Made by a program: the position numbers and the translations under genes. The notes beneath the pieces were generated by a model. It was not told the DNA's origin. It saw only the letters and a list, made by a program, of their open reading frames with translations, and made no database searches. From contig DJOI01000011.1 of NCBI GenBank assembly GCA_002439605.1, positions 9,665-26,081 of the forward strand: 16,417 nt of DNA. Reading direction: 5' to 3'. Of this stretch, positions 1 through 7,741 are shown piece by piece. This stretch comes from Candidatus Segatella mututuai. GTDB taxonomy: Bacteria > Bacteroidota > Bacteroidia > Bacteroidales > Bacteroidaceae. Every line of letters begins with the position of its first letter. Position 1 is the stretch's first letter.

Positions 1-48
1 GCTCTTCCTTCCGCTCTTCCTTGTGCTCTTCCTTCTGCCAGTCCTTCT
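1..48. repeat. 12-bp tandem repeat in the Rpn C-terminal tail
   Basis: Four contiguous 12-bp units begin at 1, 13, 25 and 37. The first three share GCTCTTCCTT and differ only in the last two bases; the fourth is diverged (GCCAGTCCTTCT). Read on the minus strand they encode repeated EGRA/QGRA tetrapeptides. The array may extend beyond the left edge. Because the unit is a multiple of three, gain or loss of units keeps the frame. Confidence 0.85.
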
Positions 49-782
49 AACTTGGCATTGCCGAGGACATCATTTTGTATCATGATGGCATTGATATGCT
101 CATCGTAAGCATAGCGTTCAGCATCCGACATCTCATAGTACTTCAGTTTTTCACGGGCTTCTTGTAGACCAGGAGCTTTTGTGTTTGGAGAGATAACTCC
201 ATTCTTCAGATAGTTTACCCATTCTTCCAAAGGCGATTTTGCTACTTTGTTGAACTCGTTTACACGTACAAGAATATAGGTTGGGAAAATCTCAGACGGC
301 GATTTTCTCACGATATTGTCTTTTTCCTTAGTACTTATCACAAGCTGGTCTTTAGTGTGTAGACCAGTGAAATTGTTCTGTCCTATATAGATATAGTCGG
401 AACCCTTTCCGAGGTCGAAGTATAGAATGCTGATGGAATAAACCTTCTTCACCTCCTTGTAGCTGTTGCCCAAGTTAATATGCTCTGTAATAGCTTTAGC
501 AACTCCATATAGCACACGTTCAAGGTAATACAGCTCGCTTGTGTTCTGTATTTCCACAATGATTATTTCTCCCTTGCTGTTTTTGGCTTTTATGTCAACG
601 CGGTTGAACTTATCATCTTCTTTTTGCTGATTGCTTTCGCTTTCCAATATTTCTATGATTTTTACCTCTTCATTCAGAAATACGGTAAGGAATCCTTCCA
701 AAACGCCAAAGTTAGCTTTCTGACGGAGTAATCTTTTTATCGCCCAGTCGAAACGTATATATCTATCTCTCAGTTCTGCCAT
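1..782 (-). CDS. Rpn-family PD-(D/E)XK nuclease / putative transposase, 3' end cut by window
   Basis: The reverse strand is open from an ATG at 782 to the left edge without a stop, giving about 260 residues. The reading begins MAELRDRYIRFDWAIKRLL, the usual opening of the Bacteroidota 'Rpn family recombination-promoting nuclease/putative transposase' (PDDEXK_2) proteins. The core has Asp63 in RVDIKA and Glu77-x-Gln79 in IIVEIQN, matching the D...ExQ form of the PD-(D/E)XK active site. The family is known for DNA endonuclease activity and RecA-independent recombination; that it acts so here is inference. The visible end is a run of Glu-Gly-Arg-Ala repeats, the low-complexity tail common in this family. 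An AGGGAGG ribosome binding site at 790-796 fixes the start. It is unrelated to starch use and sits next to the locus as an accessory gene. Full length is unknown. Confidence 0.85.
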   Translation of the reverse strand, partial: MAELRDRYIRFDWAIKRLLRQKANFGVLEGFLTVFLNEEVKIIEILESESNQQKEDDKFNRVDIKAKNSKGEIIIVEIQNTSELYYLERVLYGVAKAITEHINLGNSYKEVKKVYSISILYFDLGKGSDYIYIGQNNFTGLHTKDQLVISTKEKDNIVRKSPSEIFPTYILVRVNEFNKVAKSPLEEWVNYLKNGVISPNTKAPGLQEAREKLKYYEMSDAERYAYDEHINAIMIQNDVLGNAKLEGLAEGRAQGRAEGR

Positions 783-871
783 AATAAAACCTCCCTTTGT
801 TTAGACGATGATTTGCAAATGCAGAAAATCAAACTTGTTTGAATTTTTACTGAAATGCAACTTCTTTTCTG

Positions 872-903
872 CAAAGATACGTTTTTTTCTTTTTGCTTCC
901 AAA
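872..903 (-). promoter_or_regulatory. Bacteroidota-type promoter of the Rpn gene
   Basis: On the minus strand TTTG (900-903) is followed after 20 nt by TATCTTTG (872-879), a full match to the Bacteroidota -33/-7 pattern TTTG-(19-21)-TAnnTTTG. Transcription would begin near 865, giving a leader of about 80 nt before the ATG at 782. No LacI-type operator lies nearby, so this gene appears to be outside the starch regulon. No convincing rho-independent terminator for the amylase gene is visible in 783-1018. Confidence 0.65.
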
Positions 904-1018
904 TGTTTTGATAAAAAAATGAGGTTTCTTATTTCTCCGCTTATTTTTGCTGCATACGAAAAATTGGCGGCTCATGTTTTACGAGAGACACCAGATGAAT
1001 AGTATGTTAGTTTTTTAT

Positions 1019-3040
1019 TTACTTGATGACTACCTTCTTGCCTTGGTGGATGTAGATGCCAGCCTGGTTGGGCTTTTGATTCATCTTCATGCCGCTAAGT
1101 GTGTACCAGGCATTGTTGGTGTTGCTGTCTGTGTTCTCGGTTATTGTCAGGTCGATATCTGTGTCTATGTCTTTAGTGACGTTAGTTACTACATATTTTC
1201 CGTTGCTTTTACCTGGGCCAACTTTGACGAAGATGGTAGAGTTGACTCCTGTAAAGTCAAGTGACTGAGAATTCGCCGCCTTTCCCGTGGCATCAGGCTC
1301 GCAGAACACAAAGTTTACTAATCCGTTTTTCTGAGTGATAGTGAAGTTCTTGTAGTACCAATTCTTACCATCAATCGTCTTGGTCTGTGTAATGTTTGTT
1401 CCTGGCCAACTTGTGCCGTCTTTAAAGTTTGCCATGTTGCTCCAGATATGGAAGTTTACCTTCTGCCAGTTTGTGTCATCAGTGTTTACATATACGGTAA
1501 TGCCGTATGGCTCGAAAACTTTGATGCTATAGCTGTAAGTGCGAATACCGCTTACAGCTCCATTGATGAGCAGACCCACTTTCAGTGTGCATGAACTTCT
1601 GATGTTGATAGATGTGCCGCTTGTCGCTTGGGCACTGCTGGCTGTTGGGTCGTTGCCATCCGTGGTGTAAACTAACTTGGCATTGCTGTTCTGGCTGACA
1701 GCGGTGAGCACTACTTTAAATTCCTCCTCGTATTCACCAGAAGCCTTGTCTGCCCATGCTGTCTCTGAATTGTTTGACAGGTAGTACTTGTAGTTTTTGC
1801 CAGAAAGGATTTGGGTGTATTCTGTTTTTACTGGTGCTGTCATCATGTTTGTTTTCCCCACAACGACGAGCAGTTTGCGGTTATTGGTTCCGTTTACAGC
1901 ATTGGCACAATAATTTTTGTTGCTGCCGTTATATACAGTGTAAGAACTTGTGTTGGTGATGCCAGCCAATTTGCGGGCTTCTATCATGCTCTTTAGTTCG
2001 TGTCCGCATGCTCTCCAATGAGGTTGGAAGATACATGGAGTACCTGGCATGGCTATCATGAATGCGTTGGCTGCGGGAATGTATGCAGTTGCGATAGGAT
2101 CCTTGCTGCTGTCGTTACTTTTGTCCTCGCGTTCCTGTATATCGTGATTTTCTACGAATGTTATTGCATACTGACGATAGGAAGCATCTGATATAAGGCA
2201 GCTGTTGTTCAGTTTTCTCCAGTCGTTGTTTTTGATGGCATCGGTCATGTTGTAATGGAATGGGAAGTCGAAGGCTCCGCTCTTCTTGCCTGTATTGTAG
2301 ATCCAATCCTTGATTTTGCTGACACCGTCCCAGTATTCGCCTACAGAATATTGGATGCCTGTAGCGTCGTTATATCCGCCCACATGATTTGAGCTAAAGC
2401 CTTTTACCATATCGTAGCGGAAACCGATGTAGCCAAGGTCTTCTTTTAGAAATTTTAGATAGGCCTTTACTATTTTCTGTACGTTTATGCTTTTGTGATC
2501 CAGGTCACGGCAGTCACCGAAACCTTCGCCTTCGTCGTTATTATAGCTGAGGCTTATGCCCTCTTTTGCAGCCTGTGTTGCAGTAGCTCCTCCATCATCA
2601 TCCTTACAAATATCGGTAGGTAGCATTTGGTAGGTCACATCCTTGTATGTTTCTTTGGGGAATGTGAACCAACCCTCTGTATTGCGATGGTTGATAACCA
2701 CATCGGCAATGGTTCCAATACCATTGTTTTTGAAAGTCTTGATCATGGAGCGCAACTCGTCTTCTGTTCCGAAACTGGAGTTGTGGTTGAAATAGTAGTA
2801 TGGTTTATAGCCCATTACCTGTACAGTTTCGGCACATTTGCCGCTCTGTGGAATCCATACAAGGTCGATGTATCCTTTCATTTCTGAAGTCTGGGCTTCA
2901 AGAACTTTCCATTGTGCGTAATCGTATGCATTCCAGGAGAACCCCTGTAGCATAACTCCATTATAGTTAGCTGGCCATCCTTGTGCTGAAGCCATGATAG
3001 CTGCGATGAGTGCGATGAGTGTCAAGTAAATCTTTTTCAT
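1019..3040 (-). CDS. Secreted GH13 alpha-amylase with CBM26-like module and T9SS-like C-terminal tail
   Basis: This 673-residue endo-acting alpha-amylase hydrolyses alpha-1,4 bonds of starch. Residues 1-19 form a signal peptide ending ASA with no lipobox cysteine, so it is not a SusG-type lipoprotein. The GH13 barrel spans about 22-400 and shows all four conserved regions: DVVINH 113-118, GFRYD with nucleophile Asp210, VGEYW with acid/base Glu235, and NHD 298-300 with Asp300. A chitobiase/Fn3-like segment with YTTDGNDPTA (458-467) follows. A starch-binding module resembling CBM26 lies at about 513-582 (HIWSN, WPG, WYYKNF). The last 30 or so residues (AWYTLSGMKM...GIYIHQGKKVVIK) resemble a type IX secretion sorting domain. 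The ATG at 3040 is preferred over upstream in-frame codons because it starts the signal peptide and the promoter lies just upstream. It is a separate transcription unit from susCDEF, which ends in a terminator, but shares the same operator and promoter geometry. Confidence 0.93.
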   Translation of the reverse strand: MKKIYLTLIALIAAIMASAQGWPANYNGVMLQGFSWNAYDYAQWKVLEAQTSEMKGYIDLVWIPQSGKCAETVQVMGYKPYYYFNHNSSFGTEDELRSMIKTFKNNGIGTIADVVINHRNTEGWFTFPKETYKDVTYQMLPTDICKDDDGGATATQAAKEGISLSYNNDEGEGFGDCRDLDHKSINVQKIVKAYLKFLKEDLGYIGFRYDMVKGFSSNHVGGYNDATGIQYSVGEYWDGVSKIKDWIYNTGKKSGAFDFPFHYNMTDAIKNNDWRKLNNSCLISDASYRQYAITFVENHDIQEREDKSNDSSKDPIATAYIPAANAFMIAMPGTPCIFQPHWRACGHELKSMIEARKLAGITNTSSYTVYNGSNKNYCANAVNGTNNRKLLVVVGKTNMMTAPVKTEYTQILSGKNYKYYLSNNSETAWADKASGEYEEEFKVVLTAVSQNSNAKLVYTTDGNDPTASSAQATSGTSINIRSSCTLKVGLLINGAVSGIRTYSYSIKVFEPYGITVYVNTDDTNWQKVNFHIWSNMANFKDGTSWPGTNITQTKTIDGKNWYYKNFTITQKNGLVNFVFCEPDATGKAANSQSLDFTGVNSTIFVKVGPGKSNGKYVVTNVTKDIDTDIDLTITENTDSNTNNAWYTLSGMKMNQKPNQAGIYIHQGKKVVIK

Positions 3041-3067
3041 ATTAGGCCTTGTTGTTTGATTATATCG

Positions 3068-3097
3068 CAAAATTATGATTTTCTTTTGTTGTGGCAA
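3068..3097 (-). promoter_or_regulatory. Amylase promoter
   Basis: Minus-strand TTG (3095-3097) is separated by 19 nt from TAATTTTG (3068-3075), matching the Bacteroidota -33/-7 consensus. Transcription should start near 3061, leaving a leader of about 20 nt. The same TAATTTTGC string is used upstream of susC and lacI, and the stretch AACAAAAGAAA just upstream is also shared with the susC promoter. Confidence 0.65.
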
Positions 3098-3129
3098 GTC
3101 TTTCTTACCATAATCAAGCAAATGACTTG

Positions 3130-3143
3130 TGCAAACGTTTGCA
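3130..3143. promoter_or_regulatory. LacI-type operator upstream of the amylase
   Basis: TGCAAACGTTTGCA is a perfect 14-bp palindrome with the central CpG typical of LacI/PurR-family operators. The identical sequence occurs once more in the window, at 10981-10994 beside the LacI-family gene. Here its near edge is 54 bp upstream of the -7 element of the amylase promoter, centred near -75. That position does not overlap the core promoter and is easier to reconcile with activation than with simple repression. Confidence 0.8.
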
Positions 3144-3335
3144 TGTTGTGTACAATTCTATCAGGAATATTGGGTCTTCCGTAAAATTTTCTTTACATTT
3201 TCTTCGTTGAGATTTCTGTATTTTCAGCTGATTTCTATTTGGTTGTGAATATTGAAAAAATGATTACAATTGTGAATGTATTGAAAATCAAGTGATTATG
3301 AATTGTGTGCTTCAAAGCTAATGTTTGGAATCTTC

Positions 3336-3445
3336 TATAGTTGTACGACTATGAACCCTCTAATCGTACGATATTGGTTTGTATAGTTGTACGATATTAG
3401 TCAGTATAGACGTACAACTATAACTTTGATGTCGTACGACTATAG
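3336..3445. repeat. Five-unit array of GTAC-centred palindromes at 23-bp pitch
   Basis: Five variants of TATAGTYGTACGAYTAT lie in tandem, with GTAC cores at 3343-3346, 3366-3369, 3389-3392, 3412-3415 and 3434-3437, so centre-to-centre distances are 23, 23, 23 and 22 bp. Two cores are perfect palindromes (ATCGTACGAT at 3363-3372, GTCGTACGAC at 3431-3440); the fourth unit is the inverted form of the first with one change. The 6-7 bp between units is not conserved. The array lies in non-coding DNA between the sus terminator and the amylase operator. The rest of the gap (3144-3335 and 3446-3580) shows no gene, and apart from the inverted repeat at 3492-3519 no clear signal. Function unknown; an operator array for a dimeric DNA-binding protein or an iteron-like element are the simplest readings. 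Confidence 0.8.
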
Positions 3446-3491
3446 AATTTTATGTTGTGTAAAGTTATAAGATAGTGAAGTTACTTATGTT

Positions 3492-3519
3492 GAAATCTAT
3501 TTTTTTGCTGTTAGATTTC
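3492..3519. repeat. Perfect 8-bp inverted repeat
   Basis: GAAATCTA (3492-3499) and TAGATTTC (3512-3519) flank a 12-nt T-rich loop. No run of T follows either arm in a position expected for a terminator. Its role is not known; chance is possible in such AT-rich DNA. Confidence 0.4.
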
Positions 3520-3581
3520 CCAAAGCTAAGTATGCAAAATATGGAAATAAATAATTACAGAGAAGATGAAGAAGCATACGG

Positions 3582-3613
3582 AAAAAGGCGGTTTCTAATC
3601 AGAGACCGCCTTT
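3582..3613 (-). terminator. Rho-independent terminator of the susCDEF operon
   Basis: On the minus strand AAAGGCGGT (3605-3613) pairs with ACCGCCTTT (3584-3592) over a 12-nt loop, and the second arm runs into TTTTT. It lies about 20 bp past the susF stop codon and separates the sus operon from the amylase gene. The stem is fully paired over nine positions. Confidence 0.9.
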
Positions 3614-3634
3614 AGTTGTTATTTTAGGGAGATA

Positions 3635-4912
3635 TTACTTCTTGATAAACTCACACTTCGCAAAGCCATTGGCCCATGCGTAGAGTTTGATGTCGTAAGT
3701 TCCTGCTTCTGAAATGAACTGTTCCTGAGGAGCATTGTTGGAAAATACGAACTTCTCGCCATCATATCCCCACTGCATATCCCAGCTGTCGTTGGCACGG
3801 AACTTGCAAGCACCCAGTTTCAACTCGATGTTCTTGATTTCCCAGCAACGCTCTTCCACATTGTATGTCAGATCGACATCACTTGCCCAGCCGTTAGGGG
3901 CAGCCTCGCCGATGATACCAATAGTATTGATTGCTGTCAATGTGTAGGTCTTTTTGTACAAGTCTACAACCACTTGATAGTAACCAGCTGGCTCTGTCAT
4001 CTTGATGTTGGCAGCATCACCAGCTGTAGAGAAATCTGCACCATAGTTTGTACCGTTCCAATCAGTCTGAGTACAGAACTTAAAACCATTCTGGTTGAGG
4101 TACATGAAACCACGGAAGAGAGTGCCTTCTTGGTTGATGCATTCAAGAACGTCGTATCCGTCCCAGCCGTTTGCGTCGCCCTTCATGTAGAGGAATGATG
4201 GAGCCTTGCTTACATCTACCGTGTTTGTCTTCACATTTACAGAGAGGATGTACTTACCTGCGGTCTCAATCTTTCCAGCTGCGATAATCTCACCATCCTC
4301 GGCAACTACTTGCCATGTTGAGTTGTCGATGGTAGTGGTGATGGTGCCCTTGAAGTTAGGATCATCGTATGGTGAAGCACCATTGTTGTTCAATTGGATT
4401 TCAGCCTCGCCGTCATTGATGACAACTTTGTAGCTTGATACAAGGCCGGGAGGTGTGATGGTGACATCTACCTTGCCTGCATCTACAAGAACAGCTTCGC
4501 CTTCTTTTATTGCACTTGCGTATACATGTCCAACGAATGAACGTGCAATAGGATCCTTACCATAGTTCTTTTCTACAAAGTTTTTAAGTACAACCTTCTG
4601 TGCCTTACCATCGTTTGTGGTGTTGATGGTAGTCGTTCCTATTCCATCAGCTGTGAGTTCTATACGAACATCTTTTAACTCGAATCCAGCAGGCAATGTT
4701 GCGGAACTTAAGTTGAAAAGAGCAACATCGTCGGTTGTTACTTGTTTCAAGTCGATAGCACTAACTCCTGTGGCTTGATAGCCAGGTATGGTGATTGCAC
4801 TTTCTGGAGCTGTGGTCTGTGCGTCCGCCCAATCCTTGTAATCTTCATCGCATGAAGCCAAGGTTAATCCCAAGAATCCAAGTAGCAGTACTAATTGAAA
4901 TATTTTTTTCAT
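3635..4912 (-). CDS. susF: SusF-like outer-membrane starch-binding lipoprotein
   Basis: This 425-residue protein begins with a lipoprotein signal peptide ending in LAS-Cys21; the following CDEDYKDW is acidic, as in surface-exposed Bacteroidota lipoproteins. Residues 22-153 form an N-terminal beta-rich domain, and about 158-236 is a short beta-rich segment. Two C-terminal SusE/SusF-type starch-binding modules follow at about 238-327 (LYMKGDANGW, FKFCTQTDWNGTNYG) and 330-425 (IIGEAAPNGW, CKFRANDSWDMQWGYDG), with the aromatic residues expected to stack on glucose rings. Its role is to bind starch at the cell surface; it has no catalytic residues. It is last in the sus operon, 75 bp after susE with a hairpin in the gap, and is followed by a strong terminator. 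B. thetaiotaomicron SusF is larger with three binding modules, so this is a shorter, SusE/SusF-intermediate form and the letter is assigned by position. Confidence 0.85.
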   Translation of the reverse strand: MKKIFQLVLLLGFLGLTLASCDEDYKDWADAQTTAPESAITIPGYQATGVSAIDLKQVTTDDVALFNLSSATLPAGFELKDVRIELTADGIGTTTINTTNDGKAQKVVLKNFVEKNYGKDPIARSFVGHVYASAIKEGEAVLVDAGKVDVTITPPGLVSSYKVVINDGEAEIQLNNNGASPYDDPNFKGTITTTIDNSTWQVVAEDGEIIAAGKIETAGKYILSVNVKTNTVDVSKAPSFLYMKGDANGWDGYDVLECINQEGTLFRGFMYLNQNGFKFCTQTDWNGTNYGADFSTAGDAANIKMTEPAGYYQVVVDLYKKTYTLTAINTIGIIGEAAPNGWASDVDLTYNVEERCWEIKNIELKLGACKFRANDSWDMQWGYDGEKFVFSNNAPQEQFISEAGTYDIKLYAWANGFAKCEFIKK

Positions 4913-4942
4913 GACTTTATTTCTTTTAAAAGTTTGATTTTC

Positions 4943-4975
4943 ATGACCGTCTTGGTATTATTCGAAGACGGTCAT
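4943..4975 (-). promoter_or_regulatory. Strong hairpin between susE and susF
   Basis: ATGACCGTCT (4943-4952) and AGACGGTCAT (4966-4975) form a perfect 10-bp stem with a 13-nt loop inside the 75-bp gap. Reading in the direction of transcription there is no U-tract after the stem, so it is not a typical terminator. An RNA processing or stability element, or partial attenuation lowering susF relative to upstream genes, would fit. These roles are inferred. Confidence 0.6.
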
Positions 4976-4987
4976 TCTGGATAGGTT

Positions 4988-6121
4988 TTATTCTATTCTG
5001 GCGTTCTCGTTGGAGAAGTTTATGTAGAACTTCTGTCCAGCTGTGGCAGATACACGATACTGGTCGGCGCCTGTGCCGCGATAGTCTATCTTGCCCTTTT
5101 CCTTGTTGATGATGAACTCAGCCTTCCACCATTCTGTGCCTGGCAACTTCACGTATGCACGAATCTCGCCATCTGTGAGGAATGCTGGCGAGACGAATTC
5201 GCCATCTGCGGTTGTAGGTACAGTGAACAAGCCTGCAGGATTGAGTTCGTCCCAAGAACCACCCAATGTACCACCGATCAACCATACTTTTGGCTCCAAA
5301 ACATTGACAGTGTATAGAATATCTCGTTTGTCCAGTTCGGTCTGGATATAGAGCAAGTACCATCCTGGGTTCTTGCTGGCAATATTGCCGTTATTGTCAA
5401 TGATATCGTCTGCGGCCTCACCTGTGATAGTGCAACCTTCATAGCCCATCAACTGACCTTCTGAGTCTGAAGCCTCATAGTTGAACTTGATGCCGTCGCC
5501 ATCGATGTACACCAAATGCCAGAATTCGTTCTCTGCTCCATTGACCTGAACCATCTTGATAACTTTCTTCTCGTCCCAGCTCCAATTGTTGAAGCTTCCC
5601 TTTACATACATCGTAGTAGGCAATTCTACAGGAGGCAGGCAGAATGAAGTGCGAACGCTCTTTAGTTCAATGGTGTTTGAGAGAACTTCGCCTTCTCCAT
5701 TTGTGCTGCCCAATGAAGCACGGAGTCTGATGTATACAGGTGTTGTAATAGGAAAATCTGCCTCTTCCTTGCCTGCGTTCAGCAACAACTGCGTTATGGT
5801 GTTAGCCAACTTGGTTGCTTTCGTCTCTATGTTTACATTATGAGATGTGGCTGAAACTTCCAGATAGTCGGACATGTCCGCATTGAGTGATGCCTGGATG
5901 TAGTAGGTTGTGGCAGCGGTGTATCCATAATCAGGCTGCGATGTTGTCAACTTGAATGTTGTCGCATGGTCCAAGTCGTATGTAGCATCGGCAATAGCAG
6001 GTTTGTTCAACACAAAAGAACTTGGCTGCTCAAGTGTTGGGTTGGAGTCTCTGTCAGAATCGCAGGAAGCTGTCAGAAACAAACCTACAAATAAGGTTGC
6101 TAATATTGATAATTTTTTCAT
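4988..6121 (-). CDS. susE: SusE-like outer-membrane starch-binding lipoprotein
   Basis: The 377-residue product has a lipoprotein signal peptide ending TAS-Cys20, followed by a SusE-type N-terminal domain (about 22-155, with SSFVLNKPA and the IQASLNADMSDYLEVS region). Two starch-binding modules follow at about 168-275 (MYVKGSFNNWSWDE, GIKFNY) and 278-375 (VWLIGGTLGGSW, TEWWKAEF). SusE binds starch at the cell surface and accompanies the SusCD transporter; no enzyme activity is expected. The start chosen is the ATG at 6121 giving MKKLSIL; an in-frame TTG three codons upstream is less likely. It lies 34 bp after susD in the same operon. Confidence 0.88.
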   Translation of the reverse strand: MKKLSILATLFVGLFLTASCDSDRDSNPTLEQPSSFVLNKPAIADATYDLDHATTFKLTTSQPDYGYTAATTYYIQASLNADMSDYLEVSATSHNVNIETKATKLANTITQLLLNAGKEEADFPITTPVYIRLRASLGSTNGEGEVLSNTIELKSVRTSFCLPPVELPTTMYVKGSFNNWSWDEKKVIKMVQVNGAENEFWHLVYIDGDGIKFNYEASDSEGQLMGYEGCTITGEAADDIIDNNGNIASKNPGWYLLYIQTELDKRDILYTVNVLEPKVWLIGGTLGGSWDELNPAGLFTVPTTADGEFVSPAFLTDGEIRAYVKLPGTEWWKAEFIINKEKGKIDYRGTGADQYRVSATAGQKFYINFSNENARIE

Positions 6122-6155
6122 ATTGTTCAATTTTTACTATGTTATTGATGGGTGA

Positions 6156-7721
6156 TTAGTCTCCATAGCCCGGATTCTGCTTGATGTTGCTGTTGGCGAC
6201 ACATTCCTTGGTAGGGATACCATATACGTTGCGACTTGCCTCGATGGTGCCACCATCCTTGCTGCCACCTTTCCATTCCCATGTGTAGTCGGAATCACCA
6301 CCGAACTTGCCGAAGCGAATCAAATCCATGCGGCGGCGGCCTTCGTAGTAAAACTCACGAGCCCACTCGTCGCAAATTTCGTTAAGAGTATATTTTGGCT
6401 GTGTGGATTTGTGAGCGCGATTTCTCAGATAGTCAATAGCCATCTTGCATTCGCTTTCGTGTCCAAGACGTTTCTCTGCCTCTGCATAAGTAAGCCATGC
6501 TTCTGCTGCTCGCATGAAAGGAACATCCATATCAACGAACTTAGAGTCATGAGTAGCAGAACCATCTGCATGAAGGTTGGTAAACTTAGCACAAGAGAAG
6601 CCCTGCTTGAAGTCAGAAGGCTTCTTGATTTCCAAGGTACGATCCTTTCCAAAGAACATGGCGCGGTCGTCTTTAGCTGCGCTTACCATCTCGTCAACAT
6701 CTCCGTTGGGAACATTACCTGTGAAAAACTTGTCTATCAACTGCTTGCGGGCACGATTACCAGCCCAGTTTTCGCTTGTGCCAGTACTTGGCATGTCATC
6801 CTTGTGTGTGGAAGCAATCAAGAAGAGAGAGCCACCATAGTTCTGAGTCTGGATACCATCCTGAAGAATAGGAAGGATAATCTCTATCTGAGCACCATTG
6901 CTGTTGTTGTCGCCCATGAACAGTTTCTTGTATGAAGGGCTTAGGTCGTATGAAGAATCCATCACCTTCTTGGCATAGGTAGCAGCTTCTTCCCAACGAG
7001 GTGTGCCAGTGTAAACCTCGGAGTTGAGGTACAGACGAGCGAGGAGCAACCAAGCTGCGGCCTGGTCGGCGCGTCCATAGGTGTTTGTGCCAGGAGCCTT
7101 CATGTCCTTAACGCAGTCAAGCAACTCTTCCTCGATGAACTTGCATATCTCTGCACGAGACTTCTGAGGAGCGAGTTCCTCAGACACTACGGTCATGAAG
7201 GGTACGTTGCCGAAGAGGTCTGTTGCATAGTAATAGTACATGGCACGCATGAAGCGAGTTTCGGCGCGTTCTGTCTTTGTGTGGTCGTCGGTCATTCCTT
7301 CAGTCTTTGTCAAAAACTCATTACAAAGAGAGATACCCATGTACAGGCGGTAATACTCGCAAGTTACCATGCCATGTGAAGCATCCCAAGTTCCATAATT
7401 ATATTCCGGAATACCAGCATCACCCCAAGAACAGATGGCTTCGTCTGTAGGAAGCTCGTTCATGTTCCATAACTGGCGGAAGAAATCTGATGTACCTTCA
7501 TCGATGTCTGCAATATCGGCATTGCCAGCAGGACCTTGCTGACCAGTCAAAGCCATGTTTGCGTAAATTTTGCGGAAGTTAGCATCCTGATTGAATGTGA
7601 TGTCCGTATTCTTATCAATTGTAGGATCTACATCCAAGTCGCCGACACATGACGTTGCCGTCAATGAAAGAGCGAAAGCTGCAACGGGAAGTAGATTCTT
7701 GATATTTTTATTTAGTTTCAT
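6156..7721 (-). CDS. susD: SusD-family starch-binding outer-membrane lipoprotein
   Basis: This 521-residue protein begins with a signal peptide ending TATS-Cys25 and has the full RagB/SusD architecture: the N-terminal region with FRQLWNMNELPTDEAIC (about 81-97), helical TPR-like repeats, and the C-terminal signature AEAWLTYAEAEKRLG (406-420), YLRNRA (431-436) and EFYYEGRRRMDLIRFGKF (456-473). It caps the SusC barrel and delivers malto-oligosaccharides. Asp74, Arg82, Trp99, Tyr295 and Trp319 fall within one position of the starch-contacting residues I recall for B. thetaiotaomicron SusD (Asp73, Arg81, Trp98, Tyr296, Trp320), which supports starch as the ligand; an alignment should confirm this. 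It lies 20 bp after susC, in the same operon. Confidence 0.95.
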   Translation of the reverse strand: MKLNKNIKNLLPVAAFALSLTATSCVGDLDVDPTIDKNTDITFNQDANFRKIYANMALTGQQGPAGNADIADIDEGTSDFFRQLWNMNELPTDEAICSWGDAGIPEYNYGTWDASHGMVTCEYYRLYMGISLCNEFLTKTEGMTDDHTKTERAETRFMRAMYYYYATDLFGNVPFMTVVSEELAPQKSRAEICKFIEEELLDCVKDMKAPGTNTYGRADQAAAWLLLARLYLNSEVYTGTPRWEEAATYAKKVMDSSYDLSPSYKKLFMGDNNSNGAQIEIILPILQDGIQTQNYGGSLFLIASTHKDDMPSTGTSENWAGNRARKQLIDKFFTGNVPNGDVDEMVSAAKDDRAMFFGKDRTLEIKKPSDFKQGFSCAKFTNLHADGSATHDSKFVDMDVPFMRAAEAWLTYAEAEKRLGHESECKMAIDYLRNRAHKSTQPKYTLNEICDEWAREFYYEGRRRMDLIRFGKFGGDSDYTWEWKGGSKDGGTIEASRNVYGIPTKECVANSNIKQNPGYGD

Positions 7722-7741
7722 AACTATCCTATTTTAAATGT

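Noticed and set aside
783..1018. Terminator for the amylase gene
   Set aside because: No stem of more than three pairs followed by a T-run could be found on the minus strand in this gap.
3041..3121. 27-codon N-terminal extension of the amylase
   Set aside because: It would place extra residues before a good signal peptide and would include the promoter's -7 element; the ATG at 3040 is preferred.
3336..3445. CRISPR array
   Set aside because: Spacers would be only 6-7 bp, the repeats vary and are palindromic, and no cas gene is in the window.
3541..3615. Plus-strand 24-codon ORF beginning MEINNYRED
   Set aside because: It runs through the sus terminator stem, has no clear ribosome binding site or promoter, and its 3' half is explained by the terminator.
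6411..6935. Plus-strand ORF of 174 codons inside susD
   Set aside because: It is antisense to the conserved SusD C-terminal half with no domain of its own.
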